Part shown: piece after piece, positions 20,122 to 29,509 of the stretch
How the letters are laid out: each line of letters begins with the position of its first letter
Position numbering within the stretch: the stretch's first letter is position 1
Assembly: GCF_013141865.1 (NCBI RefSeq)
Contig: NZ_RCST01000001.1
Coordinates: forward strand, 3,968,001-4,032,000
DNA: 64,000 bases
Source: Methylomonas sp. ZR1
GTDB taxonomy: Bacteria > Pseudomonadota > Gammaproteobacteria > Methylococcales > Methylomonadaceae
Direction: 5' to 3'
Notes under the pieces: generated by a model
Databases searched by the model: none
The model's input: only the letters and a program-made list of their open reading frames with translations
Told to the model about the DNA's origin: nothing
Translations under genes and position numbers: made by a program

Positions 20122-20270
20122 CTGAATTTACCCAACCGCAATAATCACTTAGCGATAAATCCAGACAAACAACTTTTAATTTGTCGCAGCAAGCAATGTC
20201 TTATTGCGTGGCAAGGTTTGTTAGAATGCCGCATAGTAAAGTCCCTCACTCACAACAAAGCGGTCACATC

Positions 20271-20453
20271 ATGCTGTCAACCTGGGAAAACCTGATACTC
20301 GGCGCCCTGGCGCTGCTGCTTTTGTTCTGGATGCAGCCTGGCATCAAAGCCGCAATTGCGCGCAGCAAACAAACACCGTCCGATTGGCCCAGCGTTATTG
20401 TGCCTCTGTTGATGGTGGTGATGTTCGTGCTTTTCTTAATAGCAATGGTTTGA
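20271..20453 (+). CDS. Small membrane protein, 60 residues
   Basis: Not recognised by family. Two hydrophobic segments (about residues 7-22 and 44-60) flank a short basic loop, so it is probably a two-helix inner-membrane protein. The ATG at 20271 is the start that gives a compact hairpin protein; no strong ribosome site is visible and in-frame ATGs lie upstream. Its stop is 1 nt before the darP/yjgA start, so the two should form an operon. Confidence 0.6.
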   Translation: MLSTWENLILGALALLLLFWMQPGIKAAIARSKQTPSDWPSVIVPLLMVVMFVLFLIAMV

Positions 20454-20454
20454 C

Positions 20455-21105
20455 ATGAACGACGAAGATTACCAAGAAGAATTCGAAGAAGAAGAAGATT
20501 ATTACGACGAAACCCATTACGAGGAGGACGACGGCGAAATCGACGAAGAAGAAGTCGAATATTATGCGATACGTCCCAACAAGACCCGCATCAAAAAAGA
20601 AATAGCCGAAGTATTTGCGATGGCTGAAGAAATTTGCGCTCTATCCCCTGCACATATTGCCGAATTCGAATTTCCCGAGAGCATAGAACAAGCCCTGCGC
20701 GACGCCGGCAAAATGGGGCAAAACTCCGCCAGAAAGCGCCTGTTGAAATACATCACCGCGCAACTCAGAAAGCTGGATACCGCCGCGATTCATGAAAAAT
20801 TGGCGCGGATGAAAAACCGCAGCGCCCATGCAGTCAGAGAACATCATCAGGCCGAACGCTGGCGCGATTTGTTGCTGGCAGCCAATGGCAATCAGCAACT
20901 GACCCAATTTATGGAAGAATTTCCGGGCGCGAATAGCCAACATTTGCGCCAATTGCAACGCAACGCGCAAAAAGAAGCCAAGGAAGCCAAACCGCCTAAG
21001 TCGGCGCGCTTGTTATACAAATACCTGAAAGAACTGATTGCCGATGCATCCGGCCTGCCGCCCTCTGACGAGGACGCGCAGGATAATCAGGATGCCGAGG
21101 ATTAA
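20455..21105 (+). CDS. darP: Ribosome biogenesis factor DarP/YjgA
   Basis: A 216-residue YjgA-family protein associated with late 50S assembly. After a very acidic N-terminal extension (residues 1-40, mostly Glu/Asp/Tyr) comes the family core: RPNKTRIKKE, a helical region, and the motifs ARKRLLKYI and ERWRDLLL. The C-terminus is also acidic. The acidic N-terminus is longer than usual. It follows the small membrane-protein gene with 1 nt between them. Confidence 0.92.
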   Translation: MNDEDYQEEFEEEEDYYDETHYEEDDGEIDEEEVEYYAIRPNKTRIKKEIAEVFAMAEEICALSPAHIAEFEFPESIEQALRDAGKMGQNSARKRLLKYITAQLRKLDTAAIHEKLARMKNRSAHAVREHHQAERWRDLLLAANGNQQLTQFMEEFPGANSQHLRQLQRNAQKEAKEAKPPKSARLLYKYLKELIADASGLPPSDEDAQDNQDAED

Positions 21106-21112
21106 CACGCGA

Positions 21113-21853
21113 TCAATTCCCCAATACCCGCATCTGGCCCAAGATCCAGCTTTGGCGTTTATGTACATAAGCGCTGGGCTGATCGGCCTTCAGCAGTATA
21201 GGGTTCGGCAGTGTGGCCGCCAACAGCGCAGCCTGATTGGCAGATAACTGCTGGGCGGAAATACCGAAATAACGGCGACTGGCCGCTTCTATACCAAATA
21301 AATGATCGCCGAACTCGGCAATATTCAAATACATTTCCAGAATCCGCTGTTTGTCCCAAATAGCCTCTATTAATAACGTAAACCAGATCTCCAGCGCCTT
21401 ACGGCCGAAGTTTTTAGCCGGGCTTAAAAACAAATTCTTCGCGACTTGCTGACTGATCGTACTGGCCCCACGCAGTTTACCGCCGCGCAAATATTGGTTA
21501 AAAGCCTTGGTGATGGCGTCAACATCAAAGCCGTTATGCTGATAAAACAATTGATCTTCAGACGCGACCACCGCAGCAAAGGCGTGCGGCGAAATATGCC
21601 GGCGACTGACCCAGCGCTGATCAATGCCTCTATAGTGTCGGCCTTCGACCAGGTCGTCAACATGCTGATGTAGCATGAATGCCGACGTCGGCGCGGGCAG
21701 GTACCGCAATACGCCTACCAGCAGCAGCGAACTGAGCACAAAAAACAGCGCCGCATAAACCAGTCCGCGCTTGCAACGTTGCGGTAAAGAAAGCGCCGTT
21801 TTGGGTTGGCGCCAAAATTGGCGATAGCGGGCCGGATGGCGGAAATGCTTCAC
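21113..21853 (-). CDS. mtgA: Monofunctional peptidoglycan glycosyltransferase
   Basis: A 246-residue GT51 enzyme that polymerises lipid II glycan strands. An N-terminal membrane anchor lies at about 30-50; the catalytic Glu is in the SEDQLFYQHNGFD motif, followed by the family motifs GASTISQQ and RKALEIWFT..E. There is no transpeptidase domain. Convergent with darP, leaving only 7 nt between the stops. Confidence 0.95.
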   Translation of the reverse strand: MKHFRHPARYRQFWRQPKTALSLPQRCKRGLVYAALFFVLSSLLLVGVLRYLPAPTSAFMLHQHVDDLVEGRHYRGIDQRWVSRRHISPHAFAAVVASEDQLFYQHNGFDVDAITKAFNQYLRGGKLRGASTISQQVAKNLFLSPAKNFGRKALEIWFTLLIEAIWDKQRILEMYLNIAEFGDHLFGIEAASRRYFGISAQQLSANQAALLAATLPNPILLKADQPSAYVHKRQSWILGQMRVLGN

Positions 21854-22352
21854 GAGCGATTCGAGCGTTGTGACTGGGATGTTTATTATCCATGATTGAA
21901 CACGGAATTGACTAACTGCGGCTTTTGCGGGAAATGCCGCAAAGCAAAGCCTTTATTGCGGCAAATAACATAGAAACTAATAGAGTAGCCGTCGATTTTA
22001 GCGAAAACCCCTGAATCACATAGCCTTTAGGGTTTGGCATGGATATTGTTATATAAAGACCGGTGTCAAGGATGTTTAAGTTCTCTCCCCCGTGAACATG
22101 GAAAACAAGACGCCAAGGATACCTGGATAAAAGCGCGGAAAACCGCTTTTATCCGGGCAGGGATGACGCCAAGCCCGCGATGCCTCCTGCCTGCTCCAAA
22201 CAATCAGTAAATATCCAAATCAACTTGGCGTGAGCCGCAAGGCTGAATTGTCCATATGCCCATCCTTTATCCCAAATAAAGCTCTTGCACGACGATATTC
22301 GAAAGGGGCTAACGGCACTGCTCTATCAGCAGCACCATCAACCCGTATTGAA
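21854..22352. other. 499-nt gap without a recognised gene
   Basis: Nothing coding is recognised. It contains a hairpin at 22122-22157 and lies between the mtgA start and the end of the minus-strand receptor gene. Confidence 0.5.
22122..22157. repeat. Intergenic hairpin
   Basis: Arms 22122-22135 and 22144-22157 pair over 14 positions (one G-T wobble) with an 8-nt loop. No T tract follows on either strand, so it looks more like a dispersed palindromic element than a terminator. No second copy was found in the window by eye. Confidence 0.45.
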
Positions 22353-24761
22353 TTAATATTCTAATTTCAATGACCCCATGGCGGAAATAGGGGCGCCAAC
22401 GTTGGCGGTAGGTAACCAAGAAGTTGAGCCGGTGTAGTATTCCTTATCCAGCAGATTATAGACATTGACTTGCGCGGTCAGACGGGTTTTACCTATAGGT
22501 TGCACGTAGGCCATCATGGCGTCCAGCCGGGTATAGCCTGGCAATTGATAGGTATTGGTGTTGTCGCCTTCGCGCTTGCCGACGACTACACCGCCGAGAC
22601 CAGCCTTGAAGTGCTCAGTGAATTGATAAGTACCCCACAGACTGGCTTGATGCTCAGGCACATTCAACAACCGATTGCCCTGCAAGCCGCTGTAATCCTT
22701 GGTGTATCTTGCATCAGTGTAAGCGTAGGTCGTCACCAGGCTGAATTCGTCGGTGACCTGACCTTTAATATCCACTTCAATGCCCTGACTACGCGCTTCG
22801 CCGATAGTTTTTTGATCGGTGGGGTCCGGCGTGCTTAAGTCGAAAGTCATCAGATTATTTTTCGTTAAATGATAATACGCTACTGTTGACGACAGGCGTT
22901 TATCGAAAAACTCGGTTTTGAAACCGATTTCGTACTGCTCGGCAGCTTGCGGTGCAAAATTGCCGCCGGTAGCGGAACGGCCGTTATTCGTACCGAATGA
23001 TTCAACGTAATTGCCATATACAGACAACCAATCCCAAGGCTGGTAAACGATACCTACCCGCGGACTGAATTTGTCTTCGTGTTGCATACTGAATCCAGCC
23101 TTGGTTTCATCCCAGGAAGTACCGCCGTAGCCGCCGTAACCTGCCATATCGTAACGCCCGCCGCCCATGATGTGCAGCTTATCCCACAAGGTAATTTGGT
23201 CTTGAAAATACACCCCGTACCAATCGTCGCGTGAGCGCCAAAACCAATTGGCGGGCTCGGCGCGCAGGGCGGCCATGTCGAAATTGCCGTATTGGGGATT
23301 GTTGATATCGAATGTCGGTATGGTGCCGTAACTAAAGTTATTGTCCGGCGCATCCTGGTTAAAAAAGAACCAATCGCCCCCCACTAAAACATTATGTTTG
23401 AGGCCGAAAGTTTGAAACTTTCCGGTGAGATCCAGGCTGGTAGAGTAAGAGCGGCGGTTACTGGTGCCGAGGATGCCAAATCGATCCAGAGTATGCCCAT
23501 CCGCGTTAATTTTACTATTAGGCGCAACGCCGCCGAATACGATGTCGGTCTCGTCCCACTGAAATTTATGCCTGAGCCCCCAGTCATCATTAAATTTGAA
23601 GCTCCAATCCGCATAAATCAGCGTAGTGTCCTGACTGGGTTTGATGGCCGGATCGCCGGTAAATAAGGATCTGCGGTTTGTAATAGGCCGATTGCCCGAT
23701 ACCGGCACACCATAATCTTCCGTGTAATTTTCATGGCGTTTCTCTATTTCGACATTGGCCTCGAAGCGGTCGTTGGGCCGCCAAGTTAATTTCGGCGCAA
23801 TAAATACCCGCTCGTGATCAACAAAATCTCTGAAAGAATTACCTTCGTCGTAAGCGGCATTAAACCGGTACAACAGGGTTTTATCCTTATCCAGCGGCCC
23901 GGTTGCATCCACCGTGGTACGAAATTCACTGAAGGAGCCAAATTGCTGCTGCAAGGAATAGTAAGGCACATCCAACGCCTTTTTGGTCACGTAATTAACC
24001 ATACCGCCGGGTTGCAACCTTCCATAAAGCACGGATGCCGGGCCTTTCAATACCTCGAGCTGTTCGATATTCGCCGGATCGAACTTGCCCATCGAGCGCC
24101 TGAAACCATTGCGGTACATTTGATCGTCGGAAGCAAAGCCGCGAATAATGAAGCTTTCGTACATATCCGCCGTACCGTAAGCCCGTTGCACCCCACTGAC
24201 GTTTTGCGTCAAGGCGTCTTCAATACGGATCGCTTGCTGATCGTTCATAATCGATTTGGGCACAACCTGGATAGATACCGGGGTGTCCATAATCGCAATA
24301 TCGGTTTTGGTCGCCGTTGAGGCATTCGGCACCGCATAGATTTGGCTGAAAGGATCGTTAGGGTCATATAGCTTTTTGCCCACTACATTCACCGCCGGCA
24401 ACGCCGTAGGGTCCTGTTTGTAATTTAGAGACTGCCTTTCGATCAAAATATTGCCGTTTTCAGCAATGCGGTAACTCAAACCGCTGTCTCCCAGCAGACG
24501 TTGCAACGCGGCTTCCGGCGTGTAATTGCCGCTAAGGCCCTTGCTTTGCAAACCCTCAGTGATTGCCGTGTCGTAGACCAGTTGCAAGCCACCCGATTCC
24601 GCCAAGCGATTCAGCGCGGTAGACAGAGAGCCCGCGGAGATACTGAAAGCCCGACTGACACTATCTGCCGCCGCGGTACCGGAAACCGCCAACACAGCCC
24701 CCAATACCAGTGCCGAAGCATGTCCAAACAGGCCGCCGCTAAATGTTTGTTTCAACGCCAT
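22353..24761 (-). CDS. TonB-dependent siderophore receptor with STN domain
   Basis: An 802-residue outer-membrane receptor: signal peptide ending in a TAAA-like site, STN signalling domain (about 38-112), a linker with TonB-box-like ALPAVNVVGK, the plug (about 150-290) and a 22-strand-type barrel ending in Tyr (KLEY), as BamA requires. Of the FpvA/FoxA-like class by eye. It is the only receptor here not preceded on its own strand by FecI/FecR; instead a Fur-like box lies about 22 nt upstream of its ATG. Its STN domain might still signal to the divergent sigma/FecR pair. Confidence 0.9.
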   Translation of the reverse strand: MALKQTFSGGLFGHASALVLGAVLAVSGTAAADSVSRAFSISAGSLSTALNRLAESGGLQLVYDTAITEGLQSKGLSGNYTPEAALQRLLGDSGLSYRIAENGNILIERQSLNYKQDPTALPAVNVVGKKLYDPNDPFSQIYAVPNASTATKTDIAIMDTPVSIQVVPKSIMNDQQAIRIEDALTQNVSGVQRAYGTADMYESFIIRGFASDDQMYRNGFRRSMGKFDPANIEQLEVLKGPASVLYGRLQPGGMVNYVTKKALDVPYYSLQQQFGSFSEFRTTVDATGPLDKDKTLLYRFNAAYDEGNSFRDFVDHERVFIAPKLTWRPNDRFEANVEIEKRHENYTEDYGVPVSGNRPITNRRSLFTGDPAIKPSQDTTLIYADWSFKFNDDWGLRHKFQWDETDIVFGGVAPNSKINADGHTLDRFGILGTSNRRSYSTSLDLTGKFQTFGLKHNVLVGGDWFFFNQDAPDNNFSYGTIPTFDINNPQYGNFDMAALRAEPANWFWRSRDDWYGVYFQDQITLWDKLHIMGGGRYDMAGYGGYGGTSWDETKAGFSMQHEDKFSPRVGIVYQPWDWLSVYGNYVESFGTNNGRSATGGNFAPQAAEQYEIGFKTEFFDKRLSSTVAYYHLTKNNLMTFDLSTPDPTDQKTIGEARSQGIEVDIKGQVTDEFSLVTTYAYTDARYTKDYSGLQGNRLLNVPEHQASLWGTYQFTEHFKAGLGGVVVGKREGDNTNTYQLPGYTRLDAMMAYVQPIGKTRLTAQVNVYNLLDKEYYTGSTSWLPTANVGAPISAMGSLKLEY

Positions 24762-24782
24762 GAATTTCCCTCGCTGTTGTTA

Positions 24783-24801
24783 AATAATGACTATCGTTGT
24801 T
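24783..24801. promoter_or_regulatory. Candidate Fur box
   Basis: The 19-mer matches the classical 19-bp Fur palindrome at 13 positions by hand alignment. It lies 21 nt upstream of the start of the minus-strand receptor gene, where bound Fur would block transcription. Confidence 0.5.
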
Positions 24802-24969
24802 TTGACGCACGACAGGCATAAAACAGGAGGTGAGGCACAAAAATTCATGGCAACTAAGTGGCTACTGCTGACATTGCAGGCTCCAACACTTCGAACGCTT
24901 TTCTCGGCATTTCGCTAAGCCGCTAATCAGCCCCCTATTTTGCTTTCCGGTATCGTACCGGCCACCATC

Positions 24970-25014
24970 AAAAAATAGGTTATATGCCGCGCCAGATGCG
25001 CCATATAACCTATT
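24970..25014 (-). terminator. Terminator-like inverted repeat, minus strand
   Basis: Arms 24974-24986 and 25002-25014 are perfect 13-bp inverted repeats, with a further GCGC pairing inside. On the minus strand the right-hand arm runs into six T. It lies upstream of the receptor gene and antisense to the sigma-gene leader, so it would end a transcript entering from the sigma gene side or belong to a small RNA. It could also be an operator. Confidence 0.5.
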
Positions 25015-25180
25015 CAACACCAGTTAAATGTGTGCGGGTAGCGCGAATGCGAACCGCCGATCTTTGCTCCAAGCCAGCAATATCAGGATATTCGGCGCCT
25101 TGGCCGGCATTTGAATCATTACTGGCACGAATCAGGCATGGGACGGAGCTTCTGAAACCACTGAAACCCAACCCTGCCTC

Positions 25181-25696
25181 ATGACCCCGGACATCAGCTC
25201 GCTGTATCGACTGCATTGCAAGGAGCTGCTGCACCATTTGCTGCGGATAGTCAAATGCCCGGAAACCGCGGAAGATTTGCTGCAAGAAAGCTATCTGATC
25301 TTGGCCCGCACCGCCAACGATACCTCCATAGACCACCCGCGCGGATTTTTATACCGCACCGCCAGCAATCTGGCGATGGATCACCTGCGCCACCATAAAG
25401 TCGTCGAGCGTCATCAGGAAGCGACGCGGCATCTGGACGAGCCGCAACTGGCCGGAGTGGAAGCCGAATTAGCCGATCAGCAATGGCGGACCTTGTTGCA
25501 CCAAACTATCTACGAATTGCCGCCGCGCTGCCGTGATGCATTTATCCTGCATAAAATTCATGGATTAAGCTACCGGGAAGTGGCTAATTTTCTGGATATT
25601 TCCGAGAGCGCCGTGGAGAAACACATCCTCAAAGGCTTAATGTATTGCCGCAAACAGCTAGGCAGTCATTTCGGCCGCCCGTATCGGACCGACTGA
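25181..25696 (+). CDS. ECF sigma factor, FecI type (cassette A)
   Basis: A 171-residue extracytoplasmic-function sigma factor with region 2 (AEDLLQESYLIL near 28-40, then FLYRTASNLAMDHLR near 64-78) and region 4 (LPPRCRDAFILHKIHGLSYREVANFLDIS helix-turn-helix near 110-140). There is no anti-sigma fusion. It stands first in cassette A, followed by FecR (72 nt) and a TonB receptor. By family logic it should transcribe the receptor gene when FecR relays a ligand signal. Confidence 0.92.
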   Translation: MTPDISSLYRLHCKELLHHLLRIVKCPETAEDLLQESYLILARTANDTSIDHPRGFLYRTASNLAMDHLRHHKVVERHQEATRHLDEPQLAGVEAELADQQWRTLLHQTIYELPPRCRDAFILHKIHGLSYREVANFLDISESAVEKHILKGLMYCRKQLGSHFGRPYRTD

Positions 25697-25768
25697 GGTT
25701 TTTACGGCCTAAACCGTCTTACCTTTTCTCCAAGGTATACGCCTACCCCAGCGTCTTATAATGCAGCC

Positions 25769-26761
25769 ATGACTGAAAACCAACCGTCCGCCGACTCTGA
25801 TAAGCCCGATGCCATTAGCGAGCAGGCGATGACATGGTTTGTGAGGCTGCGTGCCGAGTCGGTAGCGGCAGACGAACGCCGGCTATTTCAAATCTGGCAC
25901 CAAGCCGCCCCTGCTCACCGCGAGGCCTATGCCGAAATCGCTGCATTTTGGGAGGATGCCGATTTCCACGCCACGCTGGACGCCGCCAAGCTGTCGCCAC
26001 AGATTTCGCTGAATAGTAAACCAGCCAACAGCCCAAGGCGGCGTTTAGGTATCGCCCCCGGCACCAAACCGTTGTTAGCCGCAGCCGCCTGTCTAGTCAT
26101 CGCCGCGCTTATTTATCAGCCGGCATTAAGCTGCTGGCAGGCCGACTACTGCACCGCCGTCGGCGAAATAAAAACCGTACAGCTCGGCGACGGCAGCCAA
26201 GTCACTTTAAACTCCGGTACCGCGCTAAACGTTAACATGCGTAATGGCCAGCGCTATGTCCAGCTAGCCCGGGGCGAAGCGTTTTTTGAGGTGCAACACG
26301 ACGCTCAACATCCTTTTCAGGTGGATGGCCGTTATAGCAACACGCGGGTATTGGGTACGCGTTTCGTGGTTAAGGAAGACGCCGACAGCGACACGGTCAG
26401 CGTGGTGAATGGGGTGGTGGAAGTCAGCCGGGATCGGCAAAATCCGGCCACATTGAACGCCAATGACAGCGTGGAGGTCGGCGCTCGCCACCAAGGCGAA
26501 ATCCGCCACCAGCCCGCCGACAACGCCACGGCATGGTTAAAAGGCAGCGTCTCGTTCGATAATGTGCCGCTCAAGAAGGTGATTGCGGAAATTGGCCGCT
26601 ATCGGCGCGGTAGCCTGATAATCCGCAATCAGGTATTGCAGGACATGAAAGTCAGCGGCCGCTTTGATATTCGCGACACCGATAAAACCCTGGAGTCGTT
26701 ACAACAAACCCTGCCAATCCGGATTTACCGATTTACACCGTGGCTGGTGGTGATCGCTTGA
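25769..26761 (+). CDS. FecR-type anti-sigma regulator (cassette A)
   Basis: 330 residues: an N-terminal cytoplasmic sigma-binding region (motif AMTWFVRLRAE near 20-30, AHREAYAEIAAFW), one membrane helix at about 94-112, then the periplasmic FecR domain with LGDGSQVTLNSGTAL, RGEAFFEV and a GTRFVV motif, and a C-terminal STN-contacting region. FecR proteins both inhibit and activate their cognate sigma factor. Cys residues at about 123 and 128 flank a short loop just after the membrane helix, a small oddity. Confidence 0.9.
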   Translation: MTENQPSADSDKPDAISEQAMTWFVRLRAESVAADERRLFQIWHQAAPAHREAYAEIAAFWEDADFHATLDAAKLSPQISLNSKPANSPRRRLGIAPGTKPLLAAAACLVIAALIYQPALSCWQADYCTAVGEIKTVQLGDGSQVTLNSGTALNVNMRNGQRYVQLARGEAFFEVQHDAQHPFQVDGRYSNTRVLGTRFVVKEDADSDTVSVVNGVVEVSRDRQNPATLNANDSVEVGARHQGEIRHQPADNATAWLKGSVSFDNVPLKKVIAEIGRYRRGSLIIRNQVLQDMKVSGRFDIRDTDKTLESLQQTLPIRIYRFTPWLVVIA

Positions 26762-26835
26762 GCATCGCAAAGCTTATCGCCTAGCCAAATCGCCCGACAA
26801 AGCTAGCCGCCATTCAGCCATATCTTCTTAGCTTC

Positions 26836-26885
26836 AAAAAATAGTTTTACCGTCAAGCTGAGGGAAAACGCATTTCGCCCGTCTC
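26836..26885 (+). promoter_or_regulatory. Candidate ECF promoter, receptor A
   Basis: An A/T tract at 26836-26848, 31 nt, then CGTCTC at 26880-26885; GGGAAA lies 12 nt before the CGTC element. The same layout recurs before the other sigma-linked receptors. The receptor ATG is 54 nt downstream. Confidence 0.5.
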
Positions 26886-26938
26886 CATTGCAACCCCAAT
26901 CTTTCGGGGGATCAATTCATTCGCTAAGGGAGAATCTA

Positions 26939-29470
26939 ATGGCATCTTATCCGTTCCGCAATGCCCACCGCAAAGGCAAGCCGACGCAATATAATCGTTG
27001 GCCTTTGTCGCTGACAATCGCCGCTGTGCTCAGCACACCTGCCGTCATGGCCGCCGAACAAAACATCGCTTTCGACATCCCCGCACAAAGCTTAAGCGGC
27101 GCATTAAATGCCTTTGCCGACACCGCCAATGTACAGCTCAGTTATCCGGCGGAAATGACGGCGGGCTTGAAATCGCCCGGTGTCAGCGGCCAATTGACAG
27201 TCCGGCAAGCCTTACAAAAACTGCTGGCCGGCACCGGCGTAGTAGCCGGTGCCACCGGTAACGGCACTATTACGCTACAAAGAGCGCCGGATTCACACAA
27301 TGACGTTTCAACGCTGTCGGCGGTCACGGTGTCCGGCAATCGCACCCGCAACAATGCCGCCGATCCTTACAGCAAGGACTATGTGGTAACAAAATCCTTC
27401 GCTGCCACCAAAACCGACACGCCGCTGATGGAAAACCCGACATCGGTGCAAGTGGTGTCGCGAGCAGTGATGGACGACCAGAAAACCACCAAGGTCAAGG
27501 ACGCGTTGGAAAACGTCAGTGGCGTGCGTGCCAATCCGTCGCTGGGTGGTGGCGTGGGCTTCATCGTGCGCGGCTTTCGCAACAACAATATTTACCGTAA
27601 CGGCTTGATGGCCAGCGAGGCCTTTTTTGGCGACTTCGACGCCGCCAACCTGGAAAACATCGAAGTAATCAAAGGCCCGGCACAACTTTACGGCCGCACC
27701 GAACCCGGCGGCATGATCAATCTCACCACCAAACGCGGCCTGGATACGGCGTACTACTCGCTGGAACAGCAGTTCGGCAACTACGACCACTACCGGACCC
27801 AATGGGACGCCGGCGGGCCGCTGACCAGCGACAAATCGCTGGTATATCGTTTTTCCGGCGCTTACCAAAGCAACGGTTCGTTTCGTGACTTTGTGTCGGT
27901 GGACCGGATGGTATTCAACCCCAGCGTCACTTGGCGGCCCAGCGATGACACCGATGTGACCGTTGACATTGAGGGCACAGATAAAACCGCGCCGGCCGAC
28001 TTTGGGATTCCGTTTATCGGCAATCGCCCCGCCTCAATTCCGATCAGCCGCAACCTGGGCGATCCGAATACGCCGAACGGCGAGCAATCCGGCGTCAAAA
28101 TCGGCAGCGAAATCAATCATCGTTTTAACGACGACTGGGCGATACACAACCGCTTTCTGGCCAGTCTCGCGGAAGGAGGTACTACGTTTGTCAATCCGGG
28201 GCCCGCATTTGATGCCGCAGCAGCGCTGAACCAGACTACCGGCTTGATGCAACGCAATATCTTCCGGCAAATCACCGATCAAGAGCATTACGCTACCAAC
28301 CTGGATCTCACCGGCAAATTTCAAACCGGTGCTCTAAAACACGACGTGTTGGTCGGATTCGACTTTTACCGCACGTTCAACAAGTATGGCGGCGACGGTC
28401 GTTGGAAGAGCGCCAATCCGGCATTGGCGATCAACATCTACGACCCCTATCCCAGCTACGGCATTTCCCAGTCGACATTCAATAGCGCATTTGCGACTAC
28501 TGGCGACACATTCGGCACCGCAGCGAATGGCGGCATCGGTAATCGCGCTTCAATCTACAACAGCTGGTACGGGGTGTATTTCCAAGATCAAATCACCTTT
28601 TGGGACAAACTGCATATCATGGGCGGCGGCCGTTACGACTGGACCGAAACCGGCCGCGGCAACGGCTTTGATTTTGCTACCGCCGAGAGTCGTATCAACC
28701 AGTTCAAACGCGAGGACCAGGGTTTCAGTCCCAAAGTCGGCATCCTGTACGAGGCCATGGACGAACTCAGCTTATACGGCAACTGGACCACTTCGTTCGG
28801 CGCTAACAACGCGCCAGCCGCTGATGGCCGCAGTTTTGATCCGCAGATCGGCGAGCAATTCGAAGTGGGTTTGAAAACTCAATTGTTTGACCAACGGCTA
28901 TTGGCAACCTTGGCGTATTTCCATCTGGAAAAAGACAATATTCTGGTTGCCAATAATGCAACCCCCGATCCTTTCGACCGTATCGCCAACCTGCAACGCA
29001 GCCAAGGCATTGAGTTGGACGCCACCGGGTATTTGACTGACAAATTCAGTTTGATCGGCAGCTATGCGTTTACTGATGCGAGGATCATCAAGGACTACAG
29101 CGGCGGCACTCAGGGCAATCGAATGAGCAACGTGCCGGAGCATTCCGGTAGCCTGTGGCTGCGTTACGACATGAATGGCTACGCCGCCAAGGACGGTTTG
29201 AGCGCGGGTTTTGGCGGTGTTGCTGCCGGCCAACGCGAGGGAGACAATACCAACACTTTCCAGATGCCGGGCTATGTGCGGCTGGACGCTTTTTTGGCGT
29301 ATAAGCAAAAAGTCGGCGGTTCCCGCATCACCGCCCAGTTCAACATCCGCAATTTGCTGGACAAGGAATATTACGAGTCCACCGACCCCGATTCCAACGT
29401 CGCGCCGGCCCTCGGCGTTTATCCCGGTGCGCCGCTGACGGCTATCGGCTCGATTCGGGTGGAATATTGA
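26939..29470 (+). CDS. TonB-dependent receptor with STN domain (cassette A)
   Basis: About 843 residues. Long signal peptide (cleavage near VMA-AE), STN domain (about 43-115), TonB-box-like TLSAVTVSGN, plug, and barrel ending in an aromatic Tyr. The DPYSKDYVVTKSFAATKTDTP stretch is the conserved lead-in to the plug in the siderophore-receptor class. The ATG at 26939 has GGGAG upstream; a longer frame from TTG lacks one. The substrate is unknown: iron chelate is the default, and the neighbouring Asp-box protein is unusual. That protein's ORF begins 7 nt on. Confidence 0.9.
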   Translation: MASYPFRNAHRKGKPTQYNRWPLSLTIAAVLSTPAVMAAEQNIAFDIPAQSLSGALNAFADTANVQLSYPAEMTAGLKSPGVSGQLTVRQALQKLLAGTGVVAGATGNGTITLQRAPDSHNDVSTLSAVTVSGNRTRNNAADPYSKDYVVTKSFAATKTDTPLMENPTSVQVVSRAVMDDQKTTKVKDALENVSGVRANPSLGGGVGFIVRGFRNNNIYRNGLMASEAFFGDFDAANLENIEVIKGPAQLYGRTEPGGMINLTTKRGLDTAYYSLEQQFGNYDHYRTQWDAGGPLTSDKSLVYRFSGAYQSNGSFRDFVSVDRMVFNPSVTWRPSDDTDVTVDIEGTDKTAPADFGIPFIGNRPASIPISRNLGDPNTPNGEQSGVKIGSEINHRFNDDWAIHNRFLASLAEGGTTFVNPGPAFDAAAALNQTTGLMQRNIFRQITDQEHYATNLDLTGKFQTGALKHDVLVGFDFYRTFNKYGGDGRWKSANPALAINIYDPYPSYGISQSTFNSAFATTGDTFGTAANGGIGNRASIYNSWYGVYFQDQITFWDKLHIMGGGRYDWTETGRGNGFDFATAESRINQFKREDQGFSPKVGILYEAMDELSLYGNWTTSFGANNAPAADGRSFDPQIGEQFEVGLKTQLFDQRLLATLAYFHLEKDNILVANNATPDPFDRIANLQRSQGIELDATGYLTDKFSLIGSYAFTDARIIKDYSGGTQGNRMSNVPEHSGSLWLRYDMNGYAAKDGLSAGFGGVAAGQREGDNTNTFQMPGYVRLDAFLAYKQKVGGSRITAQFNIRNLLDKEYYESTDPDSNVAPALGVYPGAPLTAIGSIRVEY

Positions 29471-29509
29471 GGTAAATTGCCCACCTGTCCGCCACCGTCG
29501 AGAACTATC

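Larger units (their letters stand above)
19788..20270. other. 483-nt AT-rich gap with three DnaA boxes
   Basis: No gene is seen. The stretch is clearly A/T-richer than its surroundings. It holds consensus DnaA boxes at 19911-19919 (+), 20099-20107 (+) and 20113-20121 (-); the last two form an inverted pair 5 nt apart. An A/T-rich block lies at about 19950-20040. It must also contain the promoters for rdgC and the 60-residue membrane protein. Confidence 0.6.
24762..25180. other. Divergent 419-nt regulatory region
   Basis: Shared upstream region of the minus-strand receptor and the plus-strand sigma gene. It contains a Fur-like box and a long inverted repeat with a minus-strand T tract; no gene is seen. 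Confidence 0.55.

Noticed and set aside
19788..20270. Calling this gap the chromosomal oriC
   Set aside because: Only three DnaA boxes, and none of the usual neighbours (dnaA, dnaN, mnmG, rpmH) is in the window; kept as a DnaA-box cluster.
26939..29470. Naming receptor A a methanobactin transporter (MbnT)
   Set aside because: MbnT also occurs with FecI/FecR, but no mbnA, mbnB or mbnC genes are here and substrate cannot be read from the barrel by eye.
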